Assembly: GCA_045646245.1 (NCBI GenBank)
Contig: JAZRKJ010000011.1
Location: 1 to 6,758 of the forward strand
DNA from: SIG607 sp045646245
GTDB taxonomy: Bacteria > Bacillota > Clostridia > Oscillospirales > Acutalibacteraceae
Direction: 5' to 3'
Length of the DNA stretch: 6,758 nucleotides
In this document: positions 1 to 5,639 of the stretch, one piece after another
How the letters are laid out: every line of letters begins with the position of its first letter
How positions within the stretch are numbered: the first letter of the stretch is position 1
Program-made: the position numbers and the translations under genes
The notes under the pieces: model-generated
Told to the model about the DNA's origin: nothing
Databases searched by the model: none
What the model saw: the letters and a program-made list of their open reading frames with translations, nothing else

Positions 1-98
1 TGATGTTTTATTAAATTTTCTCTATTTTAATCCAAAAAAAGAAAAAAGCAGATTTTCTGTTGCTTAGAAAACCTGCTTTGTCTACAGTCTGAACCGTG
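1..98. repeat. Left arm of a 98-bp inverted repeat bracketing the locus
   Basis: This arm is the reverse complement of 6612-6709, with 96 of 98 positions matching (mismatches at 59 and 93). It starts at the window edge, so its true outer end is not visible. It contains an intrinsic terminator at 34-79 that acts on leftward transcripts, the linker TCAGACTGTAGAC (read on the minus strand), and one side of an upstream hairpin. It lies immediately downstream of the hydrolase gene that ends at 128. No transposase or recombinase is seen. It is most simply a member of a dispersed 3'-end/terminator repeat family. Confidence 0.9.
34..79 (-). terminator. Intrinsic terminator of the sfsA-hydrolase unit
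   Basis: Arms 45-58 and 66-79 form a 14-bp stem around a seven-base loop. The only non-Watson-Crick position (52 against 72) is a U-G wobble in the minus-strand RNA. The stem is followed on the minus strand by T6-C-T7 (47 down to 34), a very strong U-tract. It lies about 50 bases past the stop codon of the leftward gene ending at 128. This arrangement supports leftward termination. Confidence 0.88.
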
Positions 99-115
99 AG
101 AAAATTCTCACGGTT
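92..115 (-). other. Hairpin between the hydrolase stop codon and the terminator
   Basis: The 11-base arms AACCGTGAGAA (92-102) and TTCTCACGGTT (105-115) are perfectly complementary around two A residues; in RNA a 9-bp stem with a six-base loop is realistic. On the minus strand it comes before the terminator at 34-79, separated by the conserved linker CAGACTGTAGAC. Without a U-run placed immediately after it on that strand, it is unlikely to be the main terminator and may be a 3'-end-protecting or accessory structure. A hairpin with a different sequence occupies the same place beside the right repeat arm. Confidence 0.75.
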
Positions 116-127
116 TTGCTTTTAATA

Positions 128-919
128 TTAAAGTAATTCAAAATGCTTTAACCAATTTCTAAGTAAAACAGACCACTGCCCAACACTGTTGTTATTAAGA
201 GCAAGCCCTAAGCCGTGAGGGCCGTTGGGGAACACGTGAAGCTCACAGTCAATGGAATATTCCTTTAAAGCGGAAGCATAAGAAAGGCTGTTATTTATAT
301 TAACCACAGGGTCGTCAAAGGTATGCCAGATAAAGGCTTTCGGTGTTTTTTCACTTACTCTTTTCTGAGGGCAAAGAGATTCTATTAAAGCTTCGTTATC
401 TTTATTTTCATCGCCTAAAAGGTTATTTTTACTGCCAACGTGACCAAATCCCGAAAGAGCAATAACGGGATAGCAAAGAATTTGAAAATCAGGAACAAAA
501 TCAATTTTGTCAATTTCATCCTTTACAGTCAGTACGTCGTCAAAGGAATCAAAAACGGTAGAAACCGTTGCGGCAAGGTGTCCCCCTGCAGAAGAACCCA
601 TTACACCGATTTTATTAGGGTCAATACCGAACTTTTCGGCATTGTAACGCACGAACTGTACTGCTCTTCTTGCGTCAAGAAGAGGTAGCGGATGAGTATG
701 AGGAGCAACTCTGTACTCACACACAAAAGCATTCATACCAAGCGTATTAAAATATTCTGCGTAACCTTGGCCCTCGTGTGGAGCGCGAAAATGATAACCG
801 CCACCGGGAAAAATCACTACGGTAGCATTACTTGTTTTTTTAACAGCGGGATAAAATTCCAATACGGGCTCTTCCTCGCAAAATCCGGGGATATTTTCCC
901 AAAGTTTAATCTTTTCCAT
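128..919 (-). CDS. Alpha/beta-hydrolase, acetyl-xylan-esterase-like (BD-FAE/lipase type)
   Basis: A 263-residue serine hydrolase with a complete visible active-site set. An oxyanion-hole region PGGGYHFRAPHEG lies at about residues 38-50, the nucleophile elbow GSSAG places Ser110, the acid is in HTFDDPVV (Asp203 or Asp202), and His235 is in GPHG. Related enzymes remove acetyl groups from sugars and xylan fragments; the real substrate cannot be read from sequence. There is no signal peptide or membrane segment, so it should act in the cytoplasm on imported substrates. The start ATG overlaps the sfsA stop as TAATG, which implies translational coupling. A GGTGAG ribosome site lies about 12 bases upstream inside sfsA. 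Family membership is clear; calling it a carbohydrate acetylesterase is inference. Confidence 0.88.
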   Translation of the reverse strand: MEKIKLWENIPGFCEEEPVLEFYPAVKKTSNATVVIFPGGGYHFRAPHEGQGYAEYFNTLGMNAFVCEYRVAPHTHPLPLLDARRAVQFVRYNAEKFGIDPNKIGVMGSSAGGHLAATVSTVFDSFDDVLTVKDEIDKIDFVPDFQILCYPVIALSGFGHVGSKNNLLGDENKDNEALIESLCPQKRVSEKTPKAFIWHTFDDPVVNINNSLSYASALKEYSIDCELHVFPNGPHGLGLALNNNSVGQWSVLLRNWLKHFELL

Positions 920-1614
920 TATAATATAACACTCACCTTATCGTGGATTTCCACTTTATTATAATCCACCTTGCAGTCATAAGCAAGGATTTTTACGCCC
1001 GATTTTTCCGCAACTTTAAGAATTTCGGCAAATTCCGAATGGGTTTCCTTATTGGGTGTAAAATAATTTACCCCTTTCATTTGTATAACGAATAAAATAT
1101 ATGCGTCATACCCTTCATTTTTTGCCGCTATAAGTTCTTTTATATGTTTGACGCCGCGAAGCGTAGGGGCATCGGGAAACATTGCTATGCCGTTATTTTC
1201 AAGGGTTACGCCCTTTACTTCAACAAACGCCCTTTTATCTTTGTCGGTAACCAAAATATCAAAGCGTGAATTTTTAAAGGTTACTTCCCTCTTTATTACG
1301 GCGTCTTTTGAAAAGATTTCACCCTTTTTAAGGAATTCTTCGGCAACGTCGTTTGGAATTTGTGAGTCCATATTTATAAGAAGCGCTTCCCCATTCTCCC
1401 GTATTTTTTCTACGGCAATAAGGTCGTACTTGGTTTTACGGTTTATATTATCTGACACACTTAAATAAACGGTAGCGCCTTTTATAAGTAGCTCTTTACA
1501 CCTGCCCGTATTCTTAACGTGCACCGTTTCTTCGTTTCCGTTAATATTGACTTTAGCAATAAACCTGTTAGGTCGGCTTATAAATTCACCTTTAATAACA
1601 TTTTCGTATTTCAT
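919..1614 (-). CDS. sfsA: SfsA family protein (sugar fermentation stimulation protein)
   Basis: A 231-residue protein of normal SfsA length. Family hallmarks include HVKNTGRCKELL (residues 32-43), RFDILVTD followed by FVEVKGVTL (about 117-138) and FPDAPTLRGVKHIKEL (146-161). Asp119, Glu132 and Lys134 form a PD-(D/E)XK nuclease-like core, and the N-terminal third corresponds to the family's OB-fold-like domain. SfsA was named from E. coli maltose-metabolism work and is reported to bind DNA; its biochemical role remains poorly defined. The ATG at 1614 is the first possible start because TGA and TAA lie in frame 12-17 bases upstream. No Shine-Dalgarno sequence sits at useful distance, so the gene may be leaderless. 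It is the first gene of a two-gene unit with the downstream hydrolase. Confidence 0.95.
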   Translation of the reverse strand: MKYENVIKGEFISRPNRFIAKVNINGNEETVHVKNTGRCKELLIKGATVYLSVSDNINRKTKYDLIAVEKIRENGEALLINMDSQIPNDVAEEFLKKGEIFSKDAVIKREVTFKNSRFDILVTDKDKRAFVEVKGVTLENNGIAMFPDAPTLRGVKHIKELIAAKNEGYDAYILFVIQMKGVNYFTPNKETHSEFAEILKVAEKSGVKILAYDCKVDYNKVEIHDKVSVIL

Positions 1615-1652
1615 AAATTTATATTATCATAAAATATTTACTCCCGCAAGGG
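1614..1652 (-). promoter_or_regulatory. Probable sfsA promoter, possibly giving a leaderless mRNA
   Basis: Read on the minus strand, TTGCGG is followed after 17 bases by TAATAT, which lies only 8 bases before the ATG at 1614. An alternative -10 is TATGAT, 11 bases before the ATG. Either choice puts the transcription start at or within a few bases of the start codon, in keeping with the missing Shine-Dalgarno sequence. The match is moderate and the surroundings are AT-rich, so confidence is limited. Confidence 0.4.
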
Positions 1653-1683
1653 TAATTACATAAGCGAATTTCCCTTTTCGATA

Positions 1684-1710
1684 AAAAACGGTATGTTAAA
1701 GACCGTTTTT
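1684..1710. other. Hairpin with A/U-rich flanks in the sfsA-fucA spacer
   Basis: AAAAACGGT (1684-1692) pairs perfectly with ACCGTTTTT (1702-1710) around a nine-base loop. Because the stem ends in A/T tracts on both sides it could work as a weak terminator on either strand; on the minus strand the stem runs into T6. It sits upstream of the sfsA promoter and downstream of the main fucose-operon terminator, so it may be a backup terminator for read-through. Confidence 0.5.
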
Positions 1711-1731
1711 GTTTAAATATTCATCCATTCT

Positions 1732-1816
1732 TTGTGAGATTCTGAGGACGCCTGTCCCTACAATCCCTTTGCCTTTTCCCCTTTCCCTGCAATACAAAGC
1801 ATTGCCACCTTTCCCT
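1732..1816. repeat. Probable remnant of a dispersed intergenic repeat
   Basis: The stretch is unlike its surroundings: the minus strand is purine-rich (GGGAAAGGTGGCAATGC, GGGAAAGGGGAAAAGGC) and leads into TTGTAGGGACAGGCGTCC. From memory, the GTAGGGACAGGCGTCC phrase resembles short intergenic repeats common in gut Clostridia; this was not verified by a search. No second copy occurs in this window. One minus-strand frame stays open for about 41 codons across the spacer up to a TAA at 1697-1699, but it has no recognisable protein match, and the spacer is not annotated as a gene. Nothing else is recognised in the 1615-1844 spacer besides the sfsA promoter and the hairpins. Confidence 0.4.
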
Positions 1817-1850
1817 AACTAAAAAACAGCCCGAAGGCTGTTTTTTAGTT
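1817..1850 (-). terminator. Intrinsic terminator of the fucose operon, overlapping the fucA stop
   Basis: Arms 1817-1831 and 1836-1850 are perfectly complementary over 15 bp. The loop is TTCG on the minus strand, an unusually stable tetraloop. The GGCTG half of the stem is followed by T6 on the minus strand. The A/U pairs of the outer stem include the last fucA codon (AAC) and its TAA stop. The near symmetry means it could also stop rightward transcription. Confidence 0.9.
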
Positions 1851-2525
1851 ATAGTGCTTGTAGCCGGGGTGCTTACCGGTAACCTTATAATAGTTTTCTC
1901 TTAAATCTAAAAGCTTATCTATTTGGGGCTTTTCGATTTCCTTTGCTCCTCCGAGCAGATGTGCGGTAAGGGAAATTTTTGCAAAAAGCTCCAAGGTTTC
2001 CATACGGTAGTAAGCGGTGATAAGGTCACAGCCTACCGTTAAAGCGCCGTGGTTCTTAAGCAAAAGAACGTCGTGCTCAGCAAGGTAAGGAGCAATAGCC
2101 TCGGGGACTTCATTGGTACTCGGTGTGCCGTAAGGGGTAAGCGGAATAGAACCAATTGCAATAACGGTTTCTATCATAGAGTATTCGTCCATACTCTTTC
2201 CCGCAACGGCATAGCCTGTTGCTGTGGGGGGATGAGCGTGAACAACGGCGCCAACGTCTTCTCTTTCCTTATAGCAACGAAGGTGCATTTTAATTTCACT
2301 GCTGGGCTTATAGCCTGCTTCTCCCGAAACAACCTCACCCTTATCGTTAATAATAACCAATTTATCCGGTGTAATAAAGCTTTTGCTTATTCCTGTGGGA
2401 GTGGCAAGAAAATTGCCGTCGGGCAGTTTAACCGATACGTTGCCGTCGTTAGCGGCAACCCAGCCTAACTGCCACATTTTATGACAAACGTCACAAATCT
2501 GCTCTCTGATTTCCATATATTCCAT
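1845..2525 (-). CDS. fucA: L-fuculose-1-phosphate aldolase (class II aldolase)
   Basis: A 226-residue zinc-dependent class II aldolase that splits L-fuculose 1-phosphate into dihydroxyacetone phosphate and L-lactaldehyde in the cytoplasm. Visible hallmarks are the phosphate-binding NDGNVSV (residues 26-32) and TPTG (42-45), PSSE with Ser75/Ser76 and the catalytic acid candidate Glu77, zinc-ligand histidines His96 and His98 in VVHAHPP, and His159 in KNHGA. Length matches E. coli FucA (about 215) with a slightly longer N-terminus. The ATG at 2525 overlaps the upstream stop as TAATG, with AGAAAGG 11 bases before it; the ATG at 2516 is a weaker alternative start. Other class II aldolases (rhamnulose or ribulose phosphate) are related, but the fucI-fucU context favours fuculose phosphate. 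It is the last gene of the operon. Confidence 0.93.
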   Translation of the reverse strand: MEYMEIREQICDVCHKMWQLGWVAANDGNVSVKLPDGNFLATPTGISKSFITPDKLVIINDKGEVVSGEAGYKPSSEIKMHLRCYKEREDVGAVVHAHPPTATGYAVAGKSMDEYSMIETVIAIGSIPLTPYGTPSTNEVPEAIAPYLAEHDVLLLKNHGALTVGCDLITAYYRMETLELFAKISLTAHLLGGAKEIEKPQIDKLLDLRENYYKVTGKHPGYKHYN

Positions 2526-3253
2526 TATTTATACAACCTTTCTGCCCATTCTATAATGGGAGTATTATCGTTTAGTGAATGTGGGTGATGCTCACAACCC
2601 GCTTTTATAACCTCAATTAACGGAGTACCCGCTTTTCTGTACTTTTCAGCAAGTAAAGCACCGTTTTCGTCATAAGGCACCGTTGTATCGCTGTCTCCCG
2701 CAACAAGAAAAACGGGGATATTATTTTTAATTAGGTCTTCTACCCTGTCAATAGGATGATTACGGTAGTTGATTAAGTCCTTTAAGGTTATTCCCGTTGC
2801 ATTTATAAATTCTTCAACCGAATCAAAGGGACTTCTGCCCACTCCAAAGGGACAAGATAAAAAATTCATAACAGGAGCATCTAAATACATTCCTTTTACA
2901 AACTGCGGGTACTCTGCGCCAAAGTAAACGGCTTGCATACCACCGCAGGACATACCCTCTAAAACGCATTTCTCATTAAGAGAAAATTCGCTTATAAGAA
3001 ACTCGCAAAGCTTTGCTCTTCGCTTATTATCGGCTTCACAAAACCACCGTGTATCGTTTGCAACGTGGGCTAAATGCCACCCCTTTTTAAGCAAAGCATT
3101 CTGCACTTCGGGAAAAGCCCAGAAATATTCGGTTTTTAAAACCCAAGGCTTTACCTTTGCCGGAGTGTTGGGTGCATAAACGTAAGCACTATTACTTTCT
3201 AAATCGAATTCATAAACCTTGAATCCATCATGCTCGGTAATTTTATATTCCAT
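2525..3253 (-). CDS. Alpha/beta hydrolase of the fucose operon
   Basis: A 242-residue single-domain hydrolase. The nucleophile elbow GMSCGG gives Ser102. The acid lies in GDSDTTVP (Asp189, possibly Asp187). The histidine is in CEHHPHSL, most likely His225. The order and spacing fit the alpha/beta fold. No signal peptide is present, so it is cytoplasmic. Its start overlaps the fucU stop as TAATG and its own stop overlaps the fucA start in the same way, so the three proteins are probably made in coupled amounts. Hydrolases of this kind are often labelled only as alpha/beta hydrolase or esterase; removing acyl groups from acetylated fucose or a fucosyl compound is a guess from context. A peptidase-like activity (S9-type relatives) cannot be excluded. 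Confidence 0.88.
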   Translation of the reverse strand: MEYKITEHDGFKVYEFDLESNSAYVYAPNTPAKVKPWVLKTEYFWAFPEVQNALLKKGWHLAHVANDTRWFCEADNKRRAKLCEFLISEFSLNEKCVLEGMSCGGMQAVYFGAEYPQFVKGMYLDAPVMNFLSCPFGVGRSPFDSVEEFINATGITLKDLINYRNHPIDRVEDLIKNNIPVFLVAGDSDTTVPYDENGALLAEKYRKAGTPLIEVIKAGCEHHPHSLNDNTPIIEWAERLYK

Positions 3254-3687
3254 TACAGAACAACACCCTTCTGAAGCATAATATTTGCGTAGAGAGCACT
3301 TTCTCCCGTTGCAATAATGGCATAAGCCTGCCGAGCTTCTTCGTAAAAGGCGAAACGTTCAATTTCGCCTATTACGTTCACTTTACCCTGTTGTTCTTTT
3401 ATAATTCTTTCATATTCGTCCCAAATCGGGGTTTCTACGTTATCTCCCGGAGTTACCTGCATTAATGAAACAGGCTTTTCAACATAGGTATCAAGAGGAA
3501 AAAGTTTAAGAATTGCTTCTAAAACCTCGCAAGCACCATGACCGTCCATACGTATTACCTTAGCATTTTTACCAATACTTTCGGCAGGAAAATTACCGTC
3601 GGCAATAACTAAACGGTCGCTGTGGCCCATTTCACAAAGAACCTTTAAAAGCTCGGGAGATAGTATTTTAGGTATATTAAGTAACAT
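3253..3687 (-). CDS. fucU: L-fucose mutarotase (FucU/RbsD family)
   Basis: A 144-residue protein, the normal size for FucU (about 140). It interconverts alpha and beta anomers of L-fucose so that the isomerase and uptake work on the right form. The N-terminal signature GHSDRLVIADGNFP contains His22 (same number as the catalytic His of E. coli FucU) and Asp24. FYEEARQAYAIIATGE near the C-terminus (about residues 114-129) matches the family's conserved active-site end. The start at 3687 has AAGGAG six bases upstream. It follows fucI after a 39-base gap that holds a hairpin, and its stop overlaps the next ATG. The fucose over ribose choice rests on similarity to FucU and on fucI and fucA as neighbours. 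Confidence 0.94.
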   Translation of the reverse strand: MLLNIPKILSPELLKVLCEMGHSDRLVIADGNFPAESIGKNAKVIRMDGHGACEVLEAILKLFPLDTYVEKPVSLMQVTPGDNVETPIWDEYERIIKEQQGKVNVIGEIERFAFYEEARQAYAIIATGESALYANIMLQKGVVL

Positions 3688-3703
3688 AATTATCTCCTTG
3701 CGA

Positions 3704-3720
3704 GACGATGTAGCATCGTC
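3704..3720 (-). other. Hairpin in the fucI-fucU gap
   Basis: GACGATG (3704-3710) and CATCGTC (3714-3720) are perfect inverted repeats around a three-base loop, filling about half of the 39-base gap between the fucI stop and the fucU start. No U-run follows it on the minus strand, so it is not a canonical terminator. It lies 4 bases before the fucU AAGGAG ribosome site. It could act as an mRNA stability or processing element, or tune fucU expression relative to fucI. Confidence 0.6.
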
Positions 3721-4881
3721 CCCTGCTTATTTGTAAAGAGGACCGTAAGCGGCGCAAGCTCTGTAGTCCTGACCTTCCTTATCCATACCGAAAGCGTTAA
3801 AGGAGGCAGGGCGGAAAATCTTATCTTCGGGTACGTTGTGCATACAAACAGTGATACGGAGCATAGAGCACATAGTAATAAGGTCTGCACCGATATGTCC
3901 GTAGGAAATAGCGCCGTGGTTAGCTCCCCAGTTATTCATTACGTCGTAAGCAGACTTAAATGCGCCCTCGCCTGTAAGTCTGGGGGCAAACCAAGTACAA
4001 GGCCAGGTATAGTCGGTTCTCTTCCAAAGGGTATCACTAACCTCTTCGGGGAGATGAACGGTCCAGCCTTCGGCAATTTGAAGCACAGGGCCTAAGCCTT
4101 TAACAAGGTTAAGTCTTATCATAGTAACGGGCATTTCAGCTTTGGTTTCAAAACGAGAAGAATATCCGCCGCCACGGAAATAACCAAGGTCAGCAAAGTT
4201 CCAAGTGGTGTTTTCCATAATAGCCTTTTGGTCTTCTTCGGTAACGTTATACCATTCTTTCATAACGGCGTTACCGTTTTCATCCTTTGCTGCGCCGTTG
4301 GCATCAAGACAGCAAGCACCCGAGTTAATAAGGTGAATAAAGCCGTCGGCTTCCTTTGCCTTGCCTTCAATGTCGTAGCCGGTAACACGCTTTACAGACT
4401 CGCCGTTCCAGCAGGTTCTGACATCGGCAAACATTTGAGGACGGTTAGTTAGTAATTTCATAAAGAGCATACCAATGCCGTTAAGTACGTCGTTTTCGGT
4501 AGCAAGAATATAAGGCTCTCTTGCTCCGTTCCAGTCAAAGGATGTATTAAGCATTGCTTCGGGGAAGTCACAATTGGGGTAGAAGTCGGTCCACTGACGC
4601 TGACCCTGGAAGCCTGCGGCAATAGCATTATGGCCAACCATTTCTTCCTCACAGCCTTCGGGAAGATTCTTGTTGCCGTTCATAAGGTCTTTAATAATAA
4701 CCATCATTTTAACAACAAATTCCCACTGAGCATCCTTTTCTTCTCTTGTTTTCTGCATATTTTCGGGGTTTTTGTCAAAGCCCTCTATACAGTATTTCTT
4801 AGCCCAGGCAAGAGCCTTTTCAAATTCGGCTTTATCGTAAATGCCCTCGCTCATTCGTCTGATAATTTCTACCTCGTCAAC

Positions 4882-4884
4882 CTA
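4882..4884 (-). other. In-frame TAG within fucI (codon 213 of restored protein)
   Basis: The frame reads LGMRVE-TAG-VDEVEIIRRMSEGIY with no shift on either side, so only one codon is affected. From memory of related FucI proteins the residue here is usually Ser, and a TCG codon would become TAG by one base change. All complete genes in the window end in TAA, so TAG is not otherwise used as a terminal stop here. Confidence 0.9.
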
Positions 4885-5435
4885 TTCAACTCTCATACCA
4901 AGGTATTCTTCAATAAATTCGGGAGAAATAATAGAACCGCCTATACCCATACAAATAGAGCCTATCTGCAAATAAGATTTTCCTCTCATAGTAGCAACGG
5001 CAACAGCGGCACGTGCAAAGCGTAAAATCTTTTCAGCAACGTCACAGGGAATTTCGGTATCATCGCAGTCCTTTACGTCGTTACCGTAAATACCAAAAGC
5101 GGGAAACCCCTTCTGAGCGTGAGTAGCAAGAACAGAAGCAAGATAAACCGCACCGGGACGTTCGGTACCGTTAAAGCCCCAAACACCTTTAATGGTTAAT
5201 GGGTCCATATCCATAGTTTCAGCGCCATAGCACCAACAAGGAGTAACGGTAAGGGTAATATCTACCCCTTCTTTTCTGAATTTATCGGCACAAGCAGCTG
5301 CTTCGGCAACACGACCGATAGTGGTGTCGGCAATAATAACCTTAACGGGGTCGCCGTTAGAATATTTAAGATTCTTAGTAATAAGCTCGGCGGCGCTTTT
5401 AGCCATATTCATAGTCTGAACCTCTAAGGATTCTC

Positions 5436-5450
5436 TTACCTTAAGGGGCC
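5436..5450 (-). other. One-base frameshift in fucI near codon 25
   Basis: From the ATG, the frame reads IDGRRG-P-L-R and then meets TAA at 5438-5436. Shifting to the -1 frame at the CCCC run (5448-5445) gives GRRGPLKVRESLE, which fits the conserved FucI N-terminus (IDGRR...VRESLEEQTMNMAK in E. coli). One base is therefore missing from the CCCCTTAA stretch. The short C run makes a base-count error plausible. Confidence 0.9.
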
Positions 5451-5556
5451 TCTTCTGCCGTCAATAGTGGGGCGGATACCAATTACCGGATAATCGCCAA
5501 TAAGTCTTTTTTCTGCCATTTTTATTACCTCCTGAATAAAAATATATAATTACTAA

Positions 5557-5585
5557 TTGAATTATATTTCCTTTTATGCTAAAAT
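5557..5585 (+). promoter_or_regulatory. Promoter of the araC-type regulator, interlocked with the fucI promoter
   Basis: TTGAAT (5557-5562) and TAAAAT (5580-5585) are 17 bases apart, and TG at 5577-5578 makes an extended -10. The predicted start is near 5592, about 48 bases before the ATG at 5640. Its -35 overlaps the fucI -10 and its -10 overlaps the fucI -35, so polymerase probably cannot occupy both at once. Confidence 0.7.
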
Positions 5586-5589
5586 ACAA
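5561..5589 (-). promoter_or_regulatory. Sigma-A-type promoter of the fucose operon
   Basis: On the minus strand TTGTAT (5589-5584) is separated by 17 bases from a perfect TATAAT (5566-5561). The predicted start lies near 5554, giving a leader of about 35 bases before the fucI ATG that includes the AGGAGGT ribosome site (5533-5527). The -35 is imperfect, as expected for a promoter needing an activator. Confidence 0.75.
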
Positions 5590-5619
5590 GTGCAATAAGG
5601 TAAATGTATTTGTACAATA
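5581..5619. promoter_or_regulatory. Candidate AraC-family operator (22-bp-spaced direct repeat)
   Basis: Two 17-base half-sites in the same orientation, 5581-5597 and 5603-5619, match at 11 of 17 positions and share GTxCAATA (plus strand) at one end. Their 22-bp period is about two helical turns, the usual layout for AraC-family sites. The proximal half overlaps the fucI -35, as in class II activation; the distal half lies in the leader of the regulator's own gene and would suit autorepression. An 8-base palindrome TTGTACAA lies at 5610-5617 inside the distal half. The site itself is inferred. Confidence 0.5.
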
Positions 5620-5639
5620 GTCACTTTCGAGGTACTTTT

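Larger units (their letters stand above)
3727..5519 (-). pseudogene. fucI: L-fucose isomerase, interrupted by a frameshift and an in-frame TAG
   Basis: FucI converts L-fucose to L-fuculose (also D-arabinose to D-ribulose) in the cytoplasm with Mn2+. The region encodes a complete enzyme in three pieces: residues 1-27 from the ATG at 5519, an offset frame giving VRESLEVQTMNMAKS onward to MRVE (176 residues from the ATG at 5412), and a C-terminal part that resumes in the same frame after TAG. Restored length is 597 residues against 591 for E. coli FucI. Metal ligands are all present: Glu in LATENDV, Asp 24 residues later in MFADVRTCW, and His in WGANHGA, equivalent to E. coli Glu337, Asp361 and His528 (restored numbering 342, 366, 535). 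AGGAGGT lies seven bases before the start, and a consensus-like promoter precedes it. The family is certain. Whether the breaks are real, recent decay, or sequencing or assembly error is unresolved. ATGs at 5412 and 4854 could allow fragments to be made. Confidence 0.93.

Noticed and set aside
121..132. Palindrome TTTAATATTAAA over the hydrolase stop codon
   Set aside because: A short pure A/T palindrome is expected by chance in such AT-rich DNA and has no partner elsewhere.
440..964. Plus-strand open frames of about 80-90 codons opposite the left hydrolase gene
   Set aside because: They lie antisense to a well-supported hydrolase with a complete triad, lack convincing ribosome sites, and their translations show no recognisable domain.
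1684..1850. Riboswitch or T-box in the sfsA-fucA spacer
   Set aside because: Only two simple hairpins and a purine-rich tract are present; no conserved aptamer-like core or specifier/antiterminator pattern could be recognised.
3838..5025. Plus-strand open frames opposite fucI
   Set aside because: They run antisense to a highly conserved FucI sequence and reflect its codon use; no independent start signals or domains.
5604..5639. Longer start for the AraC-type regulator at 5604
   Set aside because: AGG lies only three bases before that ATG, while the ATG at 5640 has GAGG at seven bases; the extra 12 residues precede the cupin domain and add no family feature.
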